Shown: positions 43,300-52,013, numbered from the stretch's first letter. The stretch: DNA of 64,000 bases from Paenibacillus sp. HGH0039 (GCF_000411255.1 NZ_KE150412.1:1947884-2011883); one strand, 5' to 3'. A program made the numbers and translations. The notes: generated from the letters alone by a model not told the origin.

Positions 43300-44631
43300 A
43301 TGGCCCGCGAAAGCTTCGATAAAGAAATCCAGTTCCTCCGTCTGCTTGTTCTGACGAGCGGCGCCTACAGCCGGCAGCAGTTTGCCGAGCGGCTGGGCAT
43401 TTCCGTGCATACGTTTGATAAAACGCTCCGCCGGCTCAAAGAAATAGCGAGCACCGTCTCTTATCCGCTGGCCGAAGAACAGGGCCGGGAATTCGCGGAA
43501 ATGCTCCGTTTCAATTACTATGAATCCTCCGATCCTCTGCTCCTCTTCCTCTACCGGGCAAAGTCGATGAAGGAGTCCGAAAGCCGGCGTCTGCCCTTCC
43601 TGCTGGCGGTCATGCAGGAGCAAGACCAGGCCATGTCCGCCGGAGAATTGATCGACGCATGCTGCGGCGGAATGCCGGACGACGTCCCTCTGCCCGACGA
43701 GAAAACGATCCGCTCCGACCTCAAATATTTAGAGGAAGTCGGCGTGATCCGCAAAGAAGGGAGCGGCCGCCCCTACCGTTACCGGCTGCATAACGATCTG
43801 ATCCTGCACTTGAGCCGGGAGGAGCTTCTGGATCTGTACGATTTTGCGGACGTGATGGCAAATACTCGGCTTCCTTCCGTGCAGGGCTATCTCCTCCGGG
43901 ACAGCCTCAAGAAAGCGATCCGGCAGCAGGGGCTGGAAGCGGCGATTGCCGAGCCTTTTTTATACAAATATCACTATTACTCGCGCATTCTGGACGAAGC
44001 GCATCTGTTCCCCCTCTTTCAGGCGATCCGGCAGCGGAGGAAGCTCCGGTTTCTGTATTTTTCGCCGAAAACGCACAAAAGCTATGCCTCCCGCAATACG
44101 AATCCCCTGTTCGAACGGGAGACAAACGGGAAACAGGCGCATGTGCTTCCGCTGAAAGTCGTGTACGACCATCAGTACGGAAGATGGTATCTGCTCGCAA
44201 GTGACGCCAGGCAGGGGATCATGAAGTTCCGCATCGAAGGACTCACCCAGATCGAGGAGCAGAACCCGGTCCCGGAAGAAGAATTCCGGTGCAAGCTTGC
44301 GGAACTGGAAGAGAAAACGCGCTACAGTTGGCTCATTGATACATCCGGCCCCGTTAAGGTTCGCGCGCGCTTCTACAGGCCGCTGAATGCTCCGGCCGAC
44401 TTTATCAAGGAGAGGGTGCTGCTGCAAGGGCAATGGGGAACGATCACCGAAGAGAACGAGGAATCGTTCGTCTACGAAATTACGGTCAACGGACTGACCG
44501 AGATCAAGCCATGGCTCCGCAGCTTCGGGTCCAGTTGTGAAGTGCTCGCTCCCCGGCAGCTTAGAAAGGAATTCATCGCGGAATGGAAGGAGATTCACGC
44601 CTACTATGAACCTGTTCGAGAAAATCTTTAA
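43300..44631 (+). CDS. WYL-domain transcriptional regulator with two winged helices
   Basis: 443 aa, ATG behind GGGGGAGG. An N-terminal helix-turn-helix (AYSRQQFAERLGISVHTFDKTL, about 23-44) is followed by a second winged-helix-like region (about 100-165, ending in TIRSDLKYLEEVGVIRKEGSG). A WYL domain lies at about 225-325, with its defining segment RWYLLASDARQGIMKFRIEGL, and a WCX-like tail (about 350-440, VKVRARFYRPL). WYL domains bind oligonucleotide-like or nucleotide ligands in several regulators. The position opposite hen1-pnkp suggests it controls RNA repair in response to broken RNA, which is an inference. Confidence 0.88.
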   Translation: MARESFDKEIQFLRLLVLTSGAYSRQQFAERLGISVHTFDKTLRRLKEIASTVSYPLAEEQGREFAEMLRFNYYESSDPLLLFLYRAKSMKESESRRLPFLLAVMQEQDQAMSAGELIDACCGGMPDDVPLPDEKTIRSDLKYLEEVGVIRKEGSGRPYRYRLHNDLILHLSREELLDLYDFADVMANTRLPSVQGYLLRDSLKKAIRQQGLEAAIAEPFLYKYHYYSRILDEAHLFPLFQAIRQRRKLRFLYFSPKTHKSYASRNTNPLFERETNGKQAHVLPLKVVYDHQYGRWYLLASDARQGIMKFRIEGLTQIEEQNPVPEEEFRCKLAELEEKTRYSWLIDTSGPVKVRARFYRPLNAPADFIKERVLLQGQWGTITEENEESFVYEITVNGLTEIKPWLRSFGSSCEVLAPRQLRKEFIAEWKEIHAYYEPVRENL

Positions 44632-45487
44632 CTACCAGATGATTTCCCGGCTGGAGGAATCCGGCGTCGTGGCGCTGACTTCCCATGAGCGCACCTGGTT
44701 AAAATCCGCTCTGAGGCATCCCGCTGCGGAAGAGGCCTTTGCGGCCGATACGCTGACGAAACTGCGCAGCCTTCTTGAAGAGGAGGCGGATCTGGAGACG
44801 GATTCCCTTGTTACGGAGAAGGCCAAAAGCCCCGACAAGCAGGTGTACCATCCGCTTCTGCGCCCCCTGCGCCGTTTTATGCGGGAACGGCAGGGAATCC
44901 GGCTCAGCTACCGGATCCGAAACGGCCGTACGATGGAGAGCCAGTCGGGCATCCCTTACAAACTGGAATACTCCATGGTGAAGAAAGAATGGTACCTGCT
45001 CTGGTACCACTTGAGGAACCGCATGTATATGGCGACCAAGCTCGGCAGCATCCTTGAGCTGGAGGCCGAGGCTCCGGCGGACGGCGTATACGAGGAAATT
45101 ACCGCCAAGCTTGACCAGAGCACCCGGCTGCGCAAAGAAAGCTCGGTCATCGAAGTCGTCCGCACTTATAACCGGGAGTTGTCCCGGATTCTGTACGCTT
45201 TCTCCTGCTTCGAGAAAGAGGTAAGCTATGACGACGAGAGGGATCTGTACCGGATCAGACTGACCTATATGAGGGAAGACGCGGAATACATTTTATCGAA
45301 AATCCGTTTTCTCGGAATGAGAGTAAAAGTCGTGGAAGGGCGGCATCTGCGGTGGCGGATGGCCGATTCGTCGGCGCGGGCGCTCGCACGCTATGGGGAT
45401 GAACCTGAAGAAACCGGCGGCATATCGCCTGATTTAGAGACGGAAAAGCACATAGAAACGCCAAAAGCGTCGGCTCCGGGGAGCTGA
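44606..45487 (+). CDS. Second WYL-domain protein, apparently without a DNA-binding domain
   Basis: 293 aa from ATG 44606, overlapping the first WYL gene by 26 bp. The AAGGAG is 13 bases away, a long spacing, but no better start is seen. The N-terminal 100 residues are helical (MISRLEESGVVALTSHERTWLKS...) without an obvious helix-turn-helix. A WYL-like domain follows (about 115-175: GIRLSYRIRNGR, KLEYSMVKKEWYLLWYHL), then a WCX-like region (about 195-265). The last 30 residues are disordered. It probably works with the first WYL protein, perhaps as a heterodimer. The terminator stem starts inside its final codons. Confidence 0.78.
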   Translation: MNLFEKIFNYQMISRLEESGVVALTSHERTWLKSALRHPAAEEAFAADTLTKLRSLLEEEADLETDSLVTEKAKSPDKQVYHPLLRPLRRFMRERQGIRLSYRIRNGRTMESQSGIPYKLEYSMVKKEWYLLWYHLRNRMYMATKLGSILELEAEAPADGVYEEITAKLDQSTRLRKESSVIEVVRTYNRELSRILYAFSCFEKEVSYDDERDLYRIRLTYMREDAEYILSKIRFLGMRVKVVEGRHLRWRMADSSARALARYGDEPEETGGISPDLETEKHIETPKASAPGS

Positions 45488-45497
45488 CGCTTTTTTT
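45463..45497 (+). terminator. Terminator of the WYL gene pair
   Basis: AAAAGCGTC-GCTC pairs with GAGC-GACGC and seven T residues. The stop codon of the second WYL gene lies inside the 3' arm. Confidence 0.9.
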
Positions 45498-45539
45498 GTG
45501 TGCGGATATGGAAAACAATACTAAACCTTTTTCAAACGA

Positions 45540-45569
45540 TTGTAAGCAATAGATAAAACAAGGTATAAT
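45540..45569 (+). promoter_or_regulatory. Promoter of the methyltransferase gene
   Basis: TTGTAA (45540-45545) and TATAAT (45564-45569) are 18 bp apart in a markedly AT-rich stretch, 140 bp before the start codon. Confidence 0.55.
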
Positions 45570-45708
45570 TTACCATAAAATACTAATACCGATTCAATTG
45601 TCTGAAAAACGTTGAAAAACAGTAGGTATCTGAGCGAGATTATAATTTTTTCCAAGTTTATATGACATGGCTGACATGATTTCCAGTGGAAAAGGAGTGG
45701 TGAGAACA

Positions 45709-46440
45709 ATGAACGAAACCGTTTATAACCCGGATTTTTTTAAGTCACAGCAGGATGGGTCCAGGAAATCGGCCTGCGAGATAGTTCCTATTCTCCTGGA
45801 CCTTATTAACCCGGAATCCGTCATTGACATCGGGTGCGGCACGGGCGCCTGGCTTTCCGTTTTTAAAGACCTCGGAGTCGGGGACATCCTGGGGGTAGAC
45901 GGTGATTATGTGAATGAGGACATGCTCCAAATACCGAAAGAGAATTTCAGAAAGCATGATCTTACCGCATTTTTTTCTTCCGGAAAGCAGTATGATCTGG
46001 TCGTTTCCCTGGAGGTCGGCGAACACCTGCCCCACGCTTCCGCCGAAACTTATGTAAATACCCTCGTCTCCCATGGGGATGCCGTTCTATTCTCAGCCGC
46101 CATACCTTACCAAGGGGGGAAGAATCATATCAACGAGCAGTGGCCGGGCTACTGGGCGGAGCTTTTTAACAAAAAAGGATTTGTCGCCATTGATTGTATC
46201 CGCAAGCAGGTCTGGGAAAATGCTCATGTCCAGTGGTGGTACGCACAAAACACCCTGCTTTATGTAAGAGAAGAAGCCTTGAGCCGTTATGCTTCCCTTC
46301 AAGATTACCAACCTTCAGAATCGGAACCTTTATCGCTTGTTCATCCCCGCTTATACATGCATCTGGCCAAAGATTTCTTCGGGGACGACGGCTATAAGGA
46401 CGGCAATATTATCGGCCGGAAATTTACTCCACGAATATAG
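45709..46440 (+). CDS. Class I SAM-dependent methyltransferase
   Basis: 243 aa, ATG at 45709 with AAGGAG 11 bases upstream. The SAM-binding loop is IDIGCGTGAWLSVF (about 39-52) with the acidic ribose ligand in ILGVDGDYV, and VVSLEVGEHLPH is motif IV. The fold is that of Methyltransf_23-like proteins often found in glycan or secondary-metabolite clusters. The HVQWWYAQNTLLYV segment resembles sugar- or phage-associated methyltransferases. The substrate is unknown. It is monocistronic and convergent with the surface-polysaccharide operon, and need not belong to it. Confidence 0.85.
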   Translation: MNETVYNPDFFKSQQDGSRKSACEIVPILLDLINPESVIDIGCGTGAWLSVFKDLGVGDILGVDGDYVNEDMLQIPKENFRKHDLTAFFSSGKQYDLVVSLEVGEHLPHASAETYVNTLVSHGDAVLFSAAIPYQGGKNHINEQWPGYWAELFNKKGFVAIDCIRKQVWENAHVQWWYAQNTLLYVREEALSRYASLQDYQPSESEPLSLVHPRLYMHLAKDFFGDDGYKDGNIIGRKFTPRI

Positions 46441-46478
46441 CCGCGGTGTCATTTGCATTGAACCCGGCTCCCCGATAC

Positions 46479-46506
46479 AAAAAAGGCTGCCTCCTAAGAG
46501 ACAGCC
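46479..46506 (-). terminator. Terminator of the polysaccharide operon
   Basis: On the minus strand GGCTG-CTC pairs with G-GCAGCC, followed by TTTTTTG. It lies 38 bp after the GH18 stop. Confidence 0.8.
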
Positions 46507-46543
46507 CGGGGCCGTACGCTTCTGAATTGTCCACTCCCTATTC

Positions 46544-47683
46544 CTATTCGTTCAAATGATCCCCCAAGTACTTCACAAGCCCGTCGTCCGCATCCTGCGA
46601 ATATTCCCAGACCATGGCGCCGCCGAGATTGTTCGCCTTAATGTAGGCGATTTTTTCACGGAGCGCTTCTTTATCCTCGTAAGAGATGAACGTTTCGCCG
46701 TCGTACAAATAAGCGGCTTTGGCCTTCTCGTCGAAATACCGTTTGAACCCGTTCTTGTCCATGTATTTCTCCTCGATGGTCTTGTAGCTGAGATCGGTTT
46801 TGTCGATGTCGATCGGCTTGCCCGGCGAGAACGAACCGTCGCCGTCGCTCTTGACGTCTTCCCATCCGTACGAATACGCGGGAACCCCAAGCAGCAGCTT
46901 CGCCGGATCGACTTGGTGACTGAGATACAGCTTCACAATACTATCCACGCTGTCTATGGATTTGTTCTCCGCATCCTTGTACAGGTTGGAGTTGAGCCCC
47001 GTCGTATCCGACCATTTACCGGTCAGATCGTAGCTCATGACGTTGATGTAGTCGACGTATTTTTCCACTTTCTTAACCTCGACGTTCTTGAAGTACCAGT
47101 CCTGCGTCCCTGACGCGAAGGTCAGGATATACTTCTTATTCTTATGCGGAAGCTGGTTCAGCTTCTCTCTGAGTTCCTTCATCAGGAACGTGAAGTTCTG
47201 CGTGTCTTCGCTGCGGGATTTTTGCGTTCCCCAGGCATCCGAGGCCGGATATTCCCAATCGATATCGACCCCGTCCAGGCCGAGCTCTTTGACCAGGGCG
47301 ATAATGTTGTCGGTGAACGTCCGCCGGTTCTCCTGCAGGCTGGCGTCGGAAAAGCCGTCCGCCCCGTATCCCCCTACCGCGAGCACAAGGCTCGTTTTGG
47401 GATTGTTTTTTTTGAGCTTTTTGATGTTCTCCTTGATTTCGGCATCCGCCGCTTCGTCTTTATGAAAGGATACCTTGTACTTGTCCCCTATCTGGGCGAA
47501 AGCCAAGAACGCGATGTCGATCTTCTTCTCCTCGAAGTTGATCTGGTCCAGCTTGTCCCCGGTCGGGATGACGTAGACGGAATTGATTTTATGGTCTTTG
47601 GCCTGAGTGGTGGTATAGAAGTAAAAGCCCATTCCGGAGATCAGAAGCGCCACGAACAGTTTCGTATACAGGTGTATTTTCAT
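46544..47683 (-). CDS. Glycoside hydrolase family 18 protein, membrane-anchored or secreted
   Basis: 379 aa. The N-terminal hydrophobic segment (about 6-26) is a signal peptide or anchor. The catalytic barrel has the S-x-G-like strand LVLAVGGYGADGF and the DxxDxDxE motif as DGVDIDWE (137-144, acid Glu144). INVMSYDLTGKW (about 219-230) and GAMVWEYSQD near the end are conserved GH18 strands. GH18 enzymes cut beta-1,4 GlcNAc polymers by substrate-assisted catalysis. It is the third gene behind an IcaA/PgaC-like synthase and an acyltransferase, where it probably trims or releases the polymer made by that operon. Confidence 0.9.
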   Translation of the reverse strand: MKIHLYTKLFVALLISGMGFYFYTTTQAKDHKINSVYVIPTGDKLDQINFEEKKIDIAFLAFAQIGDKYKVSFHKDEAADAEIKENIKKLKKNNPKTSLVLAVGGYGADGFSDASLQENRRTFTDNIIALVKELGLDGVDIDWEYPASDAWGTQKSRSEDTQNFTFLMKELREKLNQLPHKNKKYILTFASGTQDWYFKNVEVKKVEKYVDYINVMSYDLTGKWSDTTGLNSNLYKDAENKSIDSVDSIVKLYLSHQVDPAKLLLGVPAYSYGWEDVKSDGDGSFSPGKPIDIDKTDLSYKTIEEKYMDKNGFKRYFDEKAKAAYLYDGETFISYEDKEALREKIAYIKANNLGGAMVWEYSQDADDGLVKYLGDHLNE

Positions 47684-47685
47684 CG

Positions 47686-48789
47686 TTACCCTTTCCCCCC
47701 GAATAAGACATTCGTCACGATTTTGTTGAGATTGAGAATTTTGACGAGAATGTAGCTGACCACAAAGACCGCGCCAAGGTTAAACAGAAGCGTCACGGTC
47801 GTCTCGACCAGACTTCCTTCGACCTCCGTCCTCCGGGAGACCATAATTTCGATAAGCAGGTGAATCAGGTAAATGCTGAAGCTCGCTTTGGAAATGGAGC
47901 CGACGAGCCGTTTGACTTTGTCGTTTACCTTGGCGCTGATCGCGACATCCTTTTCTTTAAAGAGAATAAAGAGGCCGGCCGCCATGAAAAATGTCGTCAC
48001 GGAGTAATTGCCGTAGAACATTTCGTCCAACACCCCGCTGTACATGGAAGCGAAATACGTGGCCACCGGCGTCAGAAAGAAGGAGACGATCCCCAGATTG
48101 AATAGGACGTTCTTCAGCTTACGCGATATTTCATAATGGAACAGATAATAGCCGAGGATAAAATAACCGAGATACCCCATAAACAAGGGGATGTTCATGA
48201 TGGGCACGTACAGGCTTTCCGACGTAATCCGCAGCACGCAGTCCGTAATGAAGCGGTACGCGATGCTGACGGTAAACCAGAGCAGCAGGTAATACCGAAG
48301 CTCCTTCTCGGTACATGCCTTGACCATTCGGCTGATGAGCGGCACCGTCAGGTAGATGGCAATGATCGCATACAGGAACCACAGGTGGATATAGTTGCGG
48401 TCCAGAATGAACTTGTAAGCGAAGCTGAGCAGGAATTCCCCCGCGCCCATGGTGCTTTTCTGCAAATAATACTGGGTGAAAATGCTGTAGATGAGGGACC
48501 AGCTTACGAGCGAAACGACAAGCGGCATGATGCGCTTCAGGAAGAACGTTTTGTAGGATTTGACTTCCGACCGCAGAATCATCGCTCCGCTGATCATAAA
48601 AAAGACGGGCACCGCGAAACGCGCGGCGGAATTGAACAGATTGCTCACCCACCAGGAGGCCGTATTGAAATCGTTCGTGCTGGTCAGCAGGGTGGCGGTA
48701 ATATGTAAAATGATCACGGCGAGAATCGAGAGAATCCGCAGGAGATCGATGTAAATGATCCGGTTCGTTTTGAGCACTGCGTTGTTCAT
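47686..48789 (-). CDS. Acyltransferase family 3 membrane protein (IcaC/OafA-like)
   Basis: 367 aa with about ten hydrophobic helices. The family N-terminus is clear: YIDLLRILSILAVIILHITATLL with the conserved Arg and His, then VPVFFMISGAMIL, and later WFLYAIIAIYLTVPLISRMVKA. These proteins O-acylate, or possibly help export, cell-surface sugars. IcaC does this for poly-N-acetylglucosamine in staphylococci. It lies 14 bp behind the glycosyltransferase and 2 bp before the GH18 gene, so the three are co-transcribed. Confidence 0.9.
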   Translation of the reverse strand: MNNAVLKTNRIIYIDLLRILSILAVIILHITATLLTSTNDFNTASWWVSNLFNSAARFAVPVFFMISGAMILRSEVKSYKTFFLKRIMPLVVSLVSWSLIYSIFTQYYLQKSTMGAGEFLLSFAYKFILDRNYIHLWFLYAIIAIYLTVPLISRMVKACTEKELRYYLLLWFTVSIAYRFITDCVLRITSESLYVPIMNIPLFMGYLGYFILGYYLFHYEISRKLKNVLFNLGIVSFFLTPVATYFASMYSGVLDEMFYGNYSVTTFFMAAGLFILFKEKDVAISAKVNDKVKRLVGSISKASFSIYLIHLLIEIMVSRRTEVEGSLVETTVTLLFNLGAVFVVSYILVKILNLNKIVTNVLFGGKG

Positions 48790-48803
48790 AAAGGTTTCCT
48801 CCG

Positions 48804-50180
48804 TTAGCTCTGGGATAGTGGGGCAGCGGGTGCGGAAGGCGGGGCGGTTACGTTCCGGGAGATGGACGCGATTCCTTTTCTCTCGACATAGCCCCAGCCT
48901 TCGTCGTTATCGAAATATTTGAATGTCCCCACAATATTGATATAGAGCAGCACATTCCGGTACGTCAGCAGTTCCAATTGACTGAAAATAAACATGTGGA
49001 TATAATCCTTGAGCGTATAGGTGCTCCCGTATTTCTTGCAGAGCACGAGCGAAATGACAATCTGAATGGCGTTAATAAGCAGCGTGGCCGACAGGATGAG
49101 CAGCGCCATCCATATGCCGTCTCCGGCTATAAGCAGCTGGAACAAATACACGAAGGTCGTGAACGCCGTCAGCGTTCCCAGCACAAAGCCGTCAATGGCG
49201 AAAAACAGCCGGACGCCCAGATTGAACTTACGAGGCAGGTCCGACCAATAAATGAGGATACAATCGACAAAGGCTTTCTGCCAGCGGATCCGTTGTTTGT
49301 AGAAGTTCGGCATGTTCTCGGGGCATTCGGTGTAACAGACGGCCTCGGGGGCGTACACGAGCTTTTTGGAAAGGTTGTTCGCCTTGATATATTCGTGGAT
49401 TTTCAGCGTGATGTCGATGTCCTCGCCGACCGTGCTCCGGAACCCGTCCACCTGGATGAGCACGTCTTTGTAAAAAGCGCCGAAAGCGCCGGAAATGACC
49501 ACGATCGAGTTAAGCGCCGACTGGGTCAGTTTTCTAACGTAGAAGCCGTGAATATAGGAAATGATCTGACTCTTGATGAGACCTTTGCCCGTAAACCTCT
49601 CCTGGATTTGCCCGTCCTTTCTTTCCGCGCCCTGGACAATCTTGACGGTACCGCCAAGCGCCATGACGTCGGGATCGTGAAAATACTGGTTCACGTATTG
49701 AAGCGAGTGGGCTTCCAGCATCGAGTCGGCATCCAGCGTGATGACGATGTCCGAGAGGGCGTAATCGATTCCGGCGTTGAGGGAGTCGGCCTTGCCGCCG
49801 TTCTGTTTATCGATGACATAAATATGGGGATACTGCCGGGAACGGTAAAAGGCTCTAACCGGCTGATAGGTTAACTCCTGCATGACCTGACGGTCGTCTT
49901 CCTGCAGATCCAGCAGCTCTTGGAGCCTCCGGAGAGTTGCGTCTTTCGATCCATCGTTGATAATGATGATTTCATGATTCCGGTACTTCAGGCCTTCCAT
50001 CGCTTCGATACAATTGCGAATCGTCAGTTCCTCGTTGTAGGCCGGCACAAGAACGGAAATCGATTTTTCCTCCAAGCCTTCCTCCAGCTTCTTTACCTTG
50101 CTGAACAGCAGCGGAATAAAGGTATACAGGAGCTGGAACGCCAAAAAAACGATTGTCGTTACGTATAACAGAATCTGCAT
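48804..50180 (-). CDS. Processive family 2 glycosyltransferase, IcaA/PgaC-like
   Basis: 458 aa, ATG behind GGAGGAG. One helix at the N-terminus (4-26) and three or four near the C-terminus (about 305-400) flank a GT2 domain. SVLVPAYNEE (42-51), INDGSKD (74-80), the metal-binding DAD (150-152 in VITLDADSM), TVGEDIDIT (about 251) and QRIRWQKAF, a Q-x-x-R-W motif (about 283), are those of hyaluronan/chitin/poly-GlcNAc synthases. It would polymerise UDP-GlcNAc and pass the chain through the membrane. It leads a three-gene operon with an acyltransferase and a GH18 hydrolase. There is no IcaB/PgaB deacetylase. Confidence 0.9.
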   Translation of the reverse strand: MQILLYVTTIVFLAFQLLYTFIPLLFSKVKKLEEGLEEKSISVLVPAYNEELTIRNCIEAMEGLKYRNHEIIIINDGSKDATLRRLQELLDLQEDDRQVMQELTYQPVRAFYRSRQYPHIYVIDKQNGGKADSLNAGIDYALSDIVITLDADSMLEAHSLQYVNQYFHDPDVMALGGTVKIVQGAERKDGQIQERFTGKGLIKSQIISYIHGFYVRKLTQSALNSIVVISGAFGAFYKDVLIQVDGFRSTVGEDIDITLKIHEYIKANNLSKKLVYAPEAVCYTECPENMPNFYKQRIRWQKAFVDCILIYWSDLPRKFNLGVRLFFAIDGFVLGTLTAFTTFVYLFQLLIAGDGIWMALLILSATLLINAIQIVISLVLCKKYGSTYTLKDYIHMFIFSQLELLTYRNVLLYINIVGTFKYFDNDEGWGYVERKGIASISRNVTAPPSAPAAPLSQS

Positions 50181-50302
50181 CTCTCTACTCCTCCTATCTT
50201 TTCTCTTTGTCTATAGGTCTCCTCCGGTTAAGACACGCATTACAGCGTTAAAGGATTTATCCGATAATCTCCTTTCATCTGGAAATGTAGTTCTTTTTAT
50301 CT

Positions 50303-50331
50303 AATTTAGTCTAATCTACTAGTAGTGTAAA
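50303..50331 (-). promoter_or_regulatory. Promoter of the polysaccharide operon
   Basis: Minus-strand -35 TTTACA (50326-50331) and -10 TAAATT (50303-50308), spacer 17 bp. The spacer contains the palindrome CTACTAGTAG. The start codon is about 120 bp downstream, leaving a long leader. Confidence 0.6.
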
Positions 50332-50449
50332 ACTCTTACATCATCCGATAAAGCGAATACATCACACGTTTACTAAAATTTTCCTCCGTTTTGCTCCGAT
50401 TCTCTAACTCTGCTAAGTGACTCTTTTGTGATTTTCGTTATTTGTAAAG

Positions 50450-50487
50450 AAAAAAAAGACTCAAAGCGTTTACTTGGAGTCTTTTAA
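50450..50487 (-). terminator. Terminator of the NAGPA-domain gene
   Basis: On the minus strand AAAAGACTC-AAG pairs with CTT-GAGTC and is followed by eight T residues. It sits 80 bp behind the gene. Confidence 0.85.
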
Positions 50488-50567
50488 GGAATTAATTGGA
50501 TTTTTTAAGAGGATTATTAAGAAAAATTAAGTAATTTAGACACAAGTTAAAAAAATCTACATATATA

Positions 50568-51230
50568 TCAGCTCTTCAAAGCGACTATCTGATAAACAAG
50601 CCGCGGCGTGGCATCCGACCCGCCGTAGGAGCCTTCGGCCACTTTATACTGCGAGGAGCCGCTTCCGTCCAGGAAAATGCCGTCCACCAGGGTTCCGGAG
50701 CCGATTTTCTCTTTGATCGCGGTACGGAAAGCGGCCGCTGTCGGCTTCGAATCGGTCACGATCAGCCAAATATTGTTCGTGTTGTTATACACGAGGGCGG
50801 TCCGGTTGGCCGCGCCGTCCGGGTTCTGGATATTCTCCGCGGCGGCCTGGGTTTTCCAGGCGGACTCGCTGCTTTTCAGCATCATGCTGATGCCGCCCTG
50901 CGCCCAGTAATTGCTTTTGTTAGCGACCAGAATTTCGTCCGTCTTACGAACGACTTGAACGGAAAACTCTCCGTTTTTGTCGTCCCACACCAGCGTGCCT
51001 CGGGCATACTTCGCGTTCTCGCTGCCGTTAGGCGCCACGGGAATATTGTTGTTCACCGCAATCTGCAGCAAAGTCCCGTCGTAAAAATACCCGCCGTTCA
51101 CCCCGTAAGCCGTCTGTCCGACAACGCTCGATGCGCCGATGGATTTGATGGTAATGTTTTTGGGACTCGTTTTAATCGAATAGAGCTTTACTCCGTTGGA
51201 TGCGGTGATCGTTGAAAAGGTATAGGCCAT
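50568..51230 (-). CDS. Phosphodiester glycosidase (NAGPA-domain) protein
   Basis: 220 aa, starting MAYTFSTITASNGVKLYSIK. The NAGPA domain is seen in GVNGGYFYDGTLLQIAVNN (about 43-61), YWAQGGISMML, NRTALVYNNTNNIWLIVTD and DGIFLDGSGSSQY (about 188-200), which carry the conserved Gly/Asp/Ser residues of enzymes that uncover mannose-6-phosphate or cut phospho-sugar links in cell-surface polymers. Unlike most relatives it has no signal peptide or anchor and starts directly at the domain, so it may be cytoplasmic, spore-associated or exported by another route. It lies upstream of the polysaccharide operon, on the same strand. Confidence 0.82.
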   Translation of the reverse strand: MAYTFSTITASNGVKLYSIKTSPKNITIKSIGASSVVGQTAYGVNGGYFYDGTLLQIAVNNNIPVAPNGSENAKYARGTLVWDDKNGEFSVQVVRKTDEILVANKSNYWAQGGISMMLKSSESAWKTQAAAENIQNPDGAANRTALVYNNTNNIWLIVTDSKPTAAAFRTAIKEKIGSGTLVDGIFLDGSGSSQYKVAEGSYGGSDATPRLVYQIVALKS

Positions 51231-51422
51231 TTATATTCACTCCCCTTTATGTTTTCAGGGCGTCAGCCCCTTCCCTTTAAAGGCGGAAAACGGAGTGCAA
51301 CTACAACCGTTCGGCCCCTATTTTCTTCCGACTCCGACACCGTCTGCGGCCAACCTTGGCGAATACCTCCACGGAACCCAAGCCATATTAATAAAATCTT
51401 TCCATACAGAGGAGGACCCGTT

Positions 51423-52013
51423 ATGTCCACGCAAAAATGGCGGATTCCCGCAACCGAAGGACTCGGATTCCGGCTAGGCAAAGGCCAGACCGTGCGGATC
51501 ACGGACGTGGAAGGCGAGCAGGTTGCCGATATCGTCGCCTACCGGGCGGATAATCCCACGGAGAAGTTCGACCCGACCGTCACGATGGATGCTCTGCGCA
51601 AAATGAAAGTAACACCCGGGGATATCCTGTATTCCACCCGCTATACGCCGCTGCTCACCATTGTGGCCGACACGGTGGGCCAGCACGATTTTATCAACTC
51701 CGCCTGCCGGCCGGAAATGTACGAATTCACGTACCAGAAGAAGGATCATGCGTGCTGTTACCACAACTTGAACCGGGCCATCGCCCAGTTCGGCATCGAG
51801 CCTCCGGAACAGCACTATCCGTTCAATTTGTTTATGCACACGGTTATACAGCCGGACGGTTCCATTAGCGTCAAAAGACCGCTGTCCAAGGCCGGAGATT
51901 ACGTGGACCTGCGTGCGGAAACGGATCTGCTGGTCGCGATGTCGGCTTGTCCGGCTTCGGAAAGCATCTGCAACGGCTACGTCTGCACGCCGATCGAAGT
52001 CCAAATTTTGTAA
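51423..52013 (+). CDS. DUF1989 (urea-carboxylase-associated family) protein
   Basis: 196 aa, ATG at 51423 behind GAGGAGG; the frame open further upstream is not conserved-looking. The family pattern is visible: RLGKGQTVRITDVEGEQVADIVAY, GDILYSTRYTPLLTIVADTVGQHDFI, CCYHNLNRAIAQFGIEP (about 114), PFNLFMHTVI, GDYVDLRAETDLLVAMSACPASES and the final Cys in NGYVCTPIEV. DUF1989 proteins occur with urea/guanidine carboxylases and aminomethyl-transferase-like folds, and the conserved Cys/His suggest metal binding. No urea or guanidine genes are nearby. Function unknown. Confidence 0.85.
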   Translation: MSTQKWRIPATEGLGFRLGKGQTVRITDVEGEQVADIVAYRADNPTEKFDPTVTMDALRKMKVTPGDILYSTRYTPLLTIVADTVGQHDFINSACRPEMYEFTYQKKDHACCYHNLNRAIAQFGIEPPEQHYPFNLFMHTVIQPDGSISVKRPLSKAGDYVDLRAETDLLVAMSACPASESICNGYVCTPIEVQIL

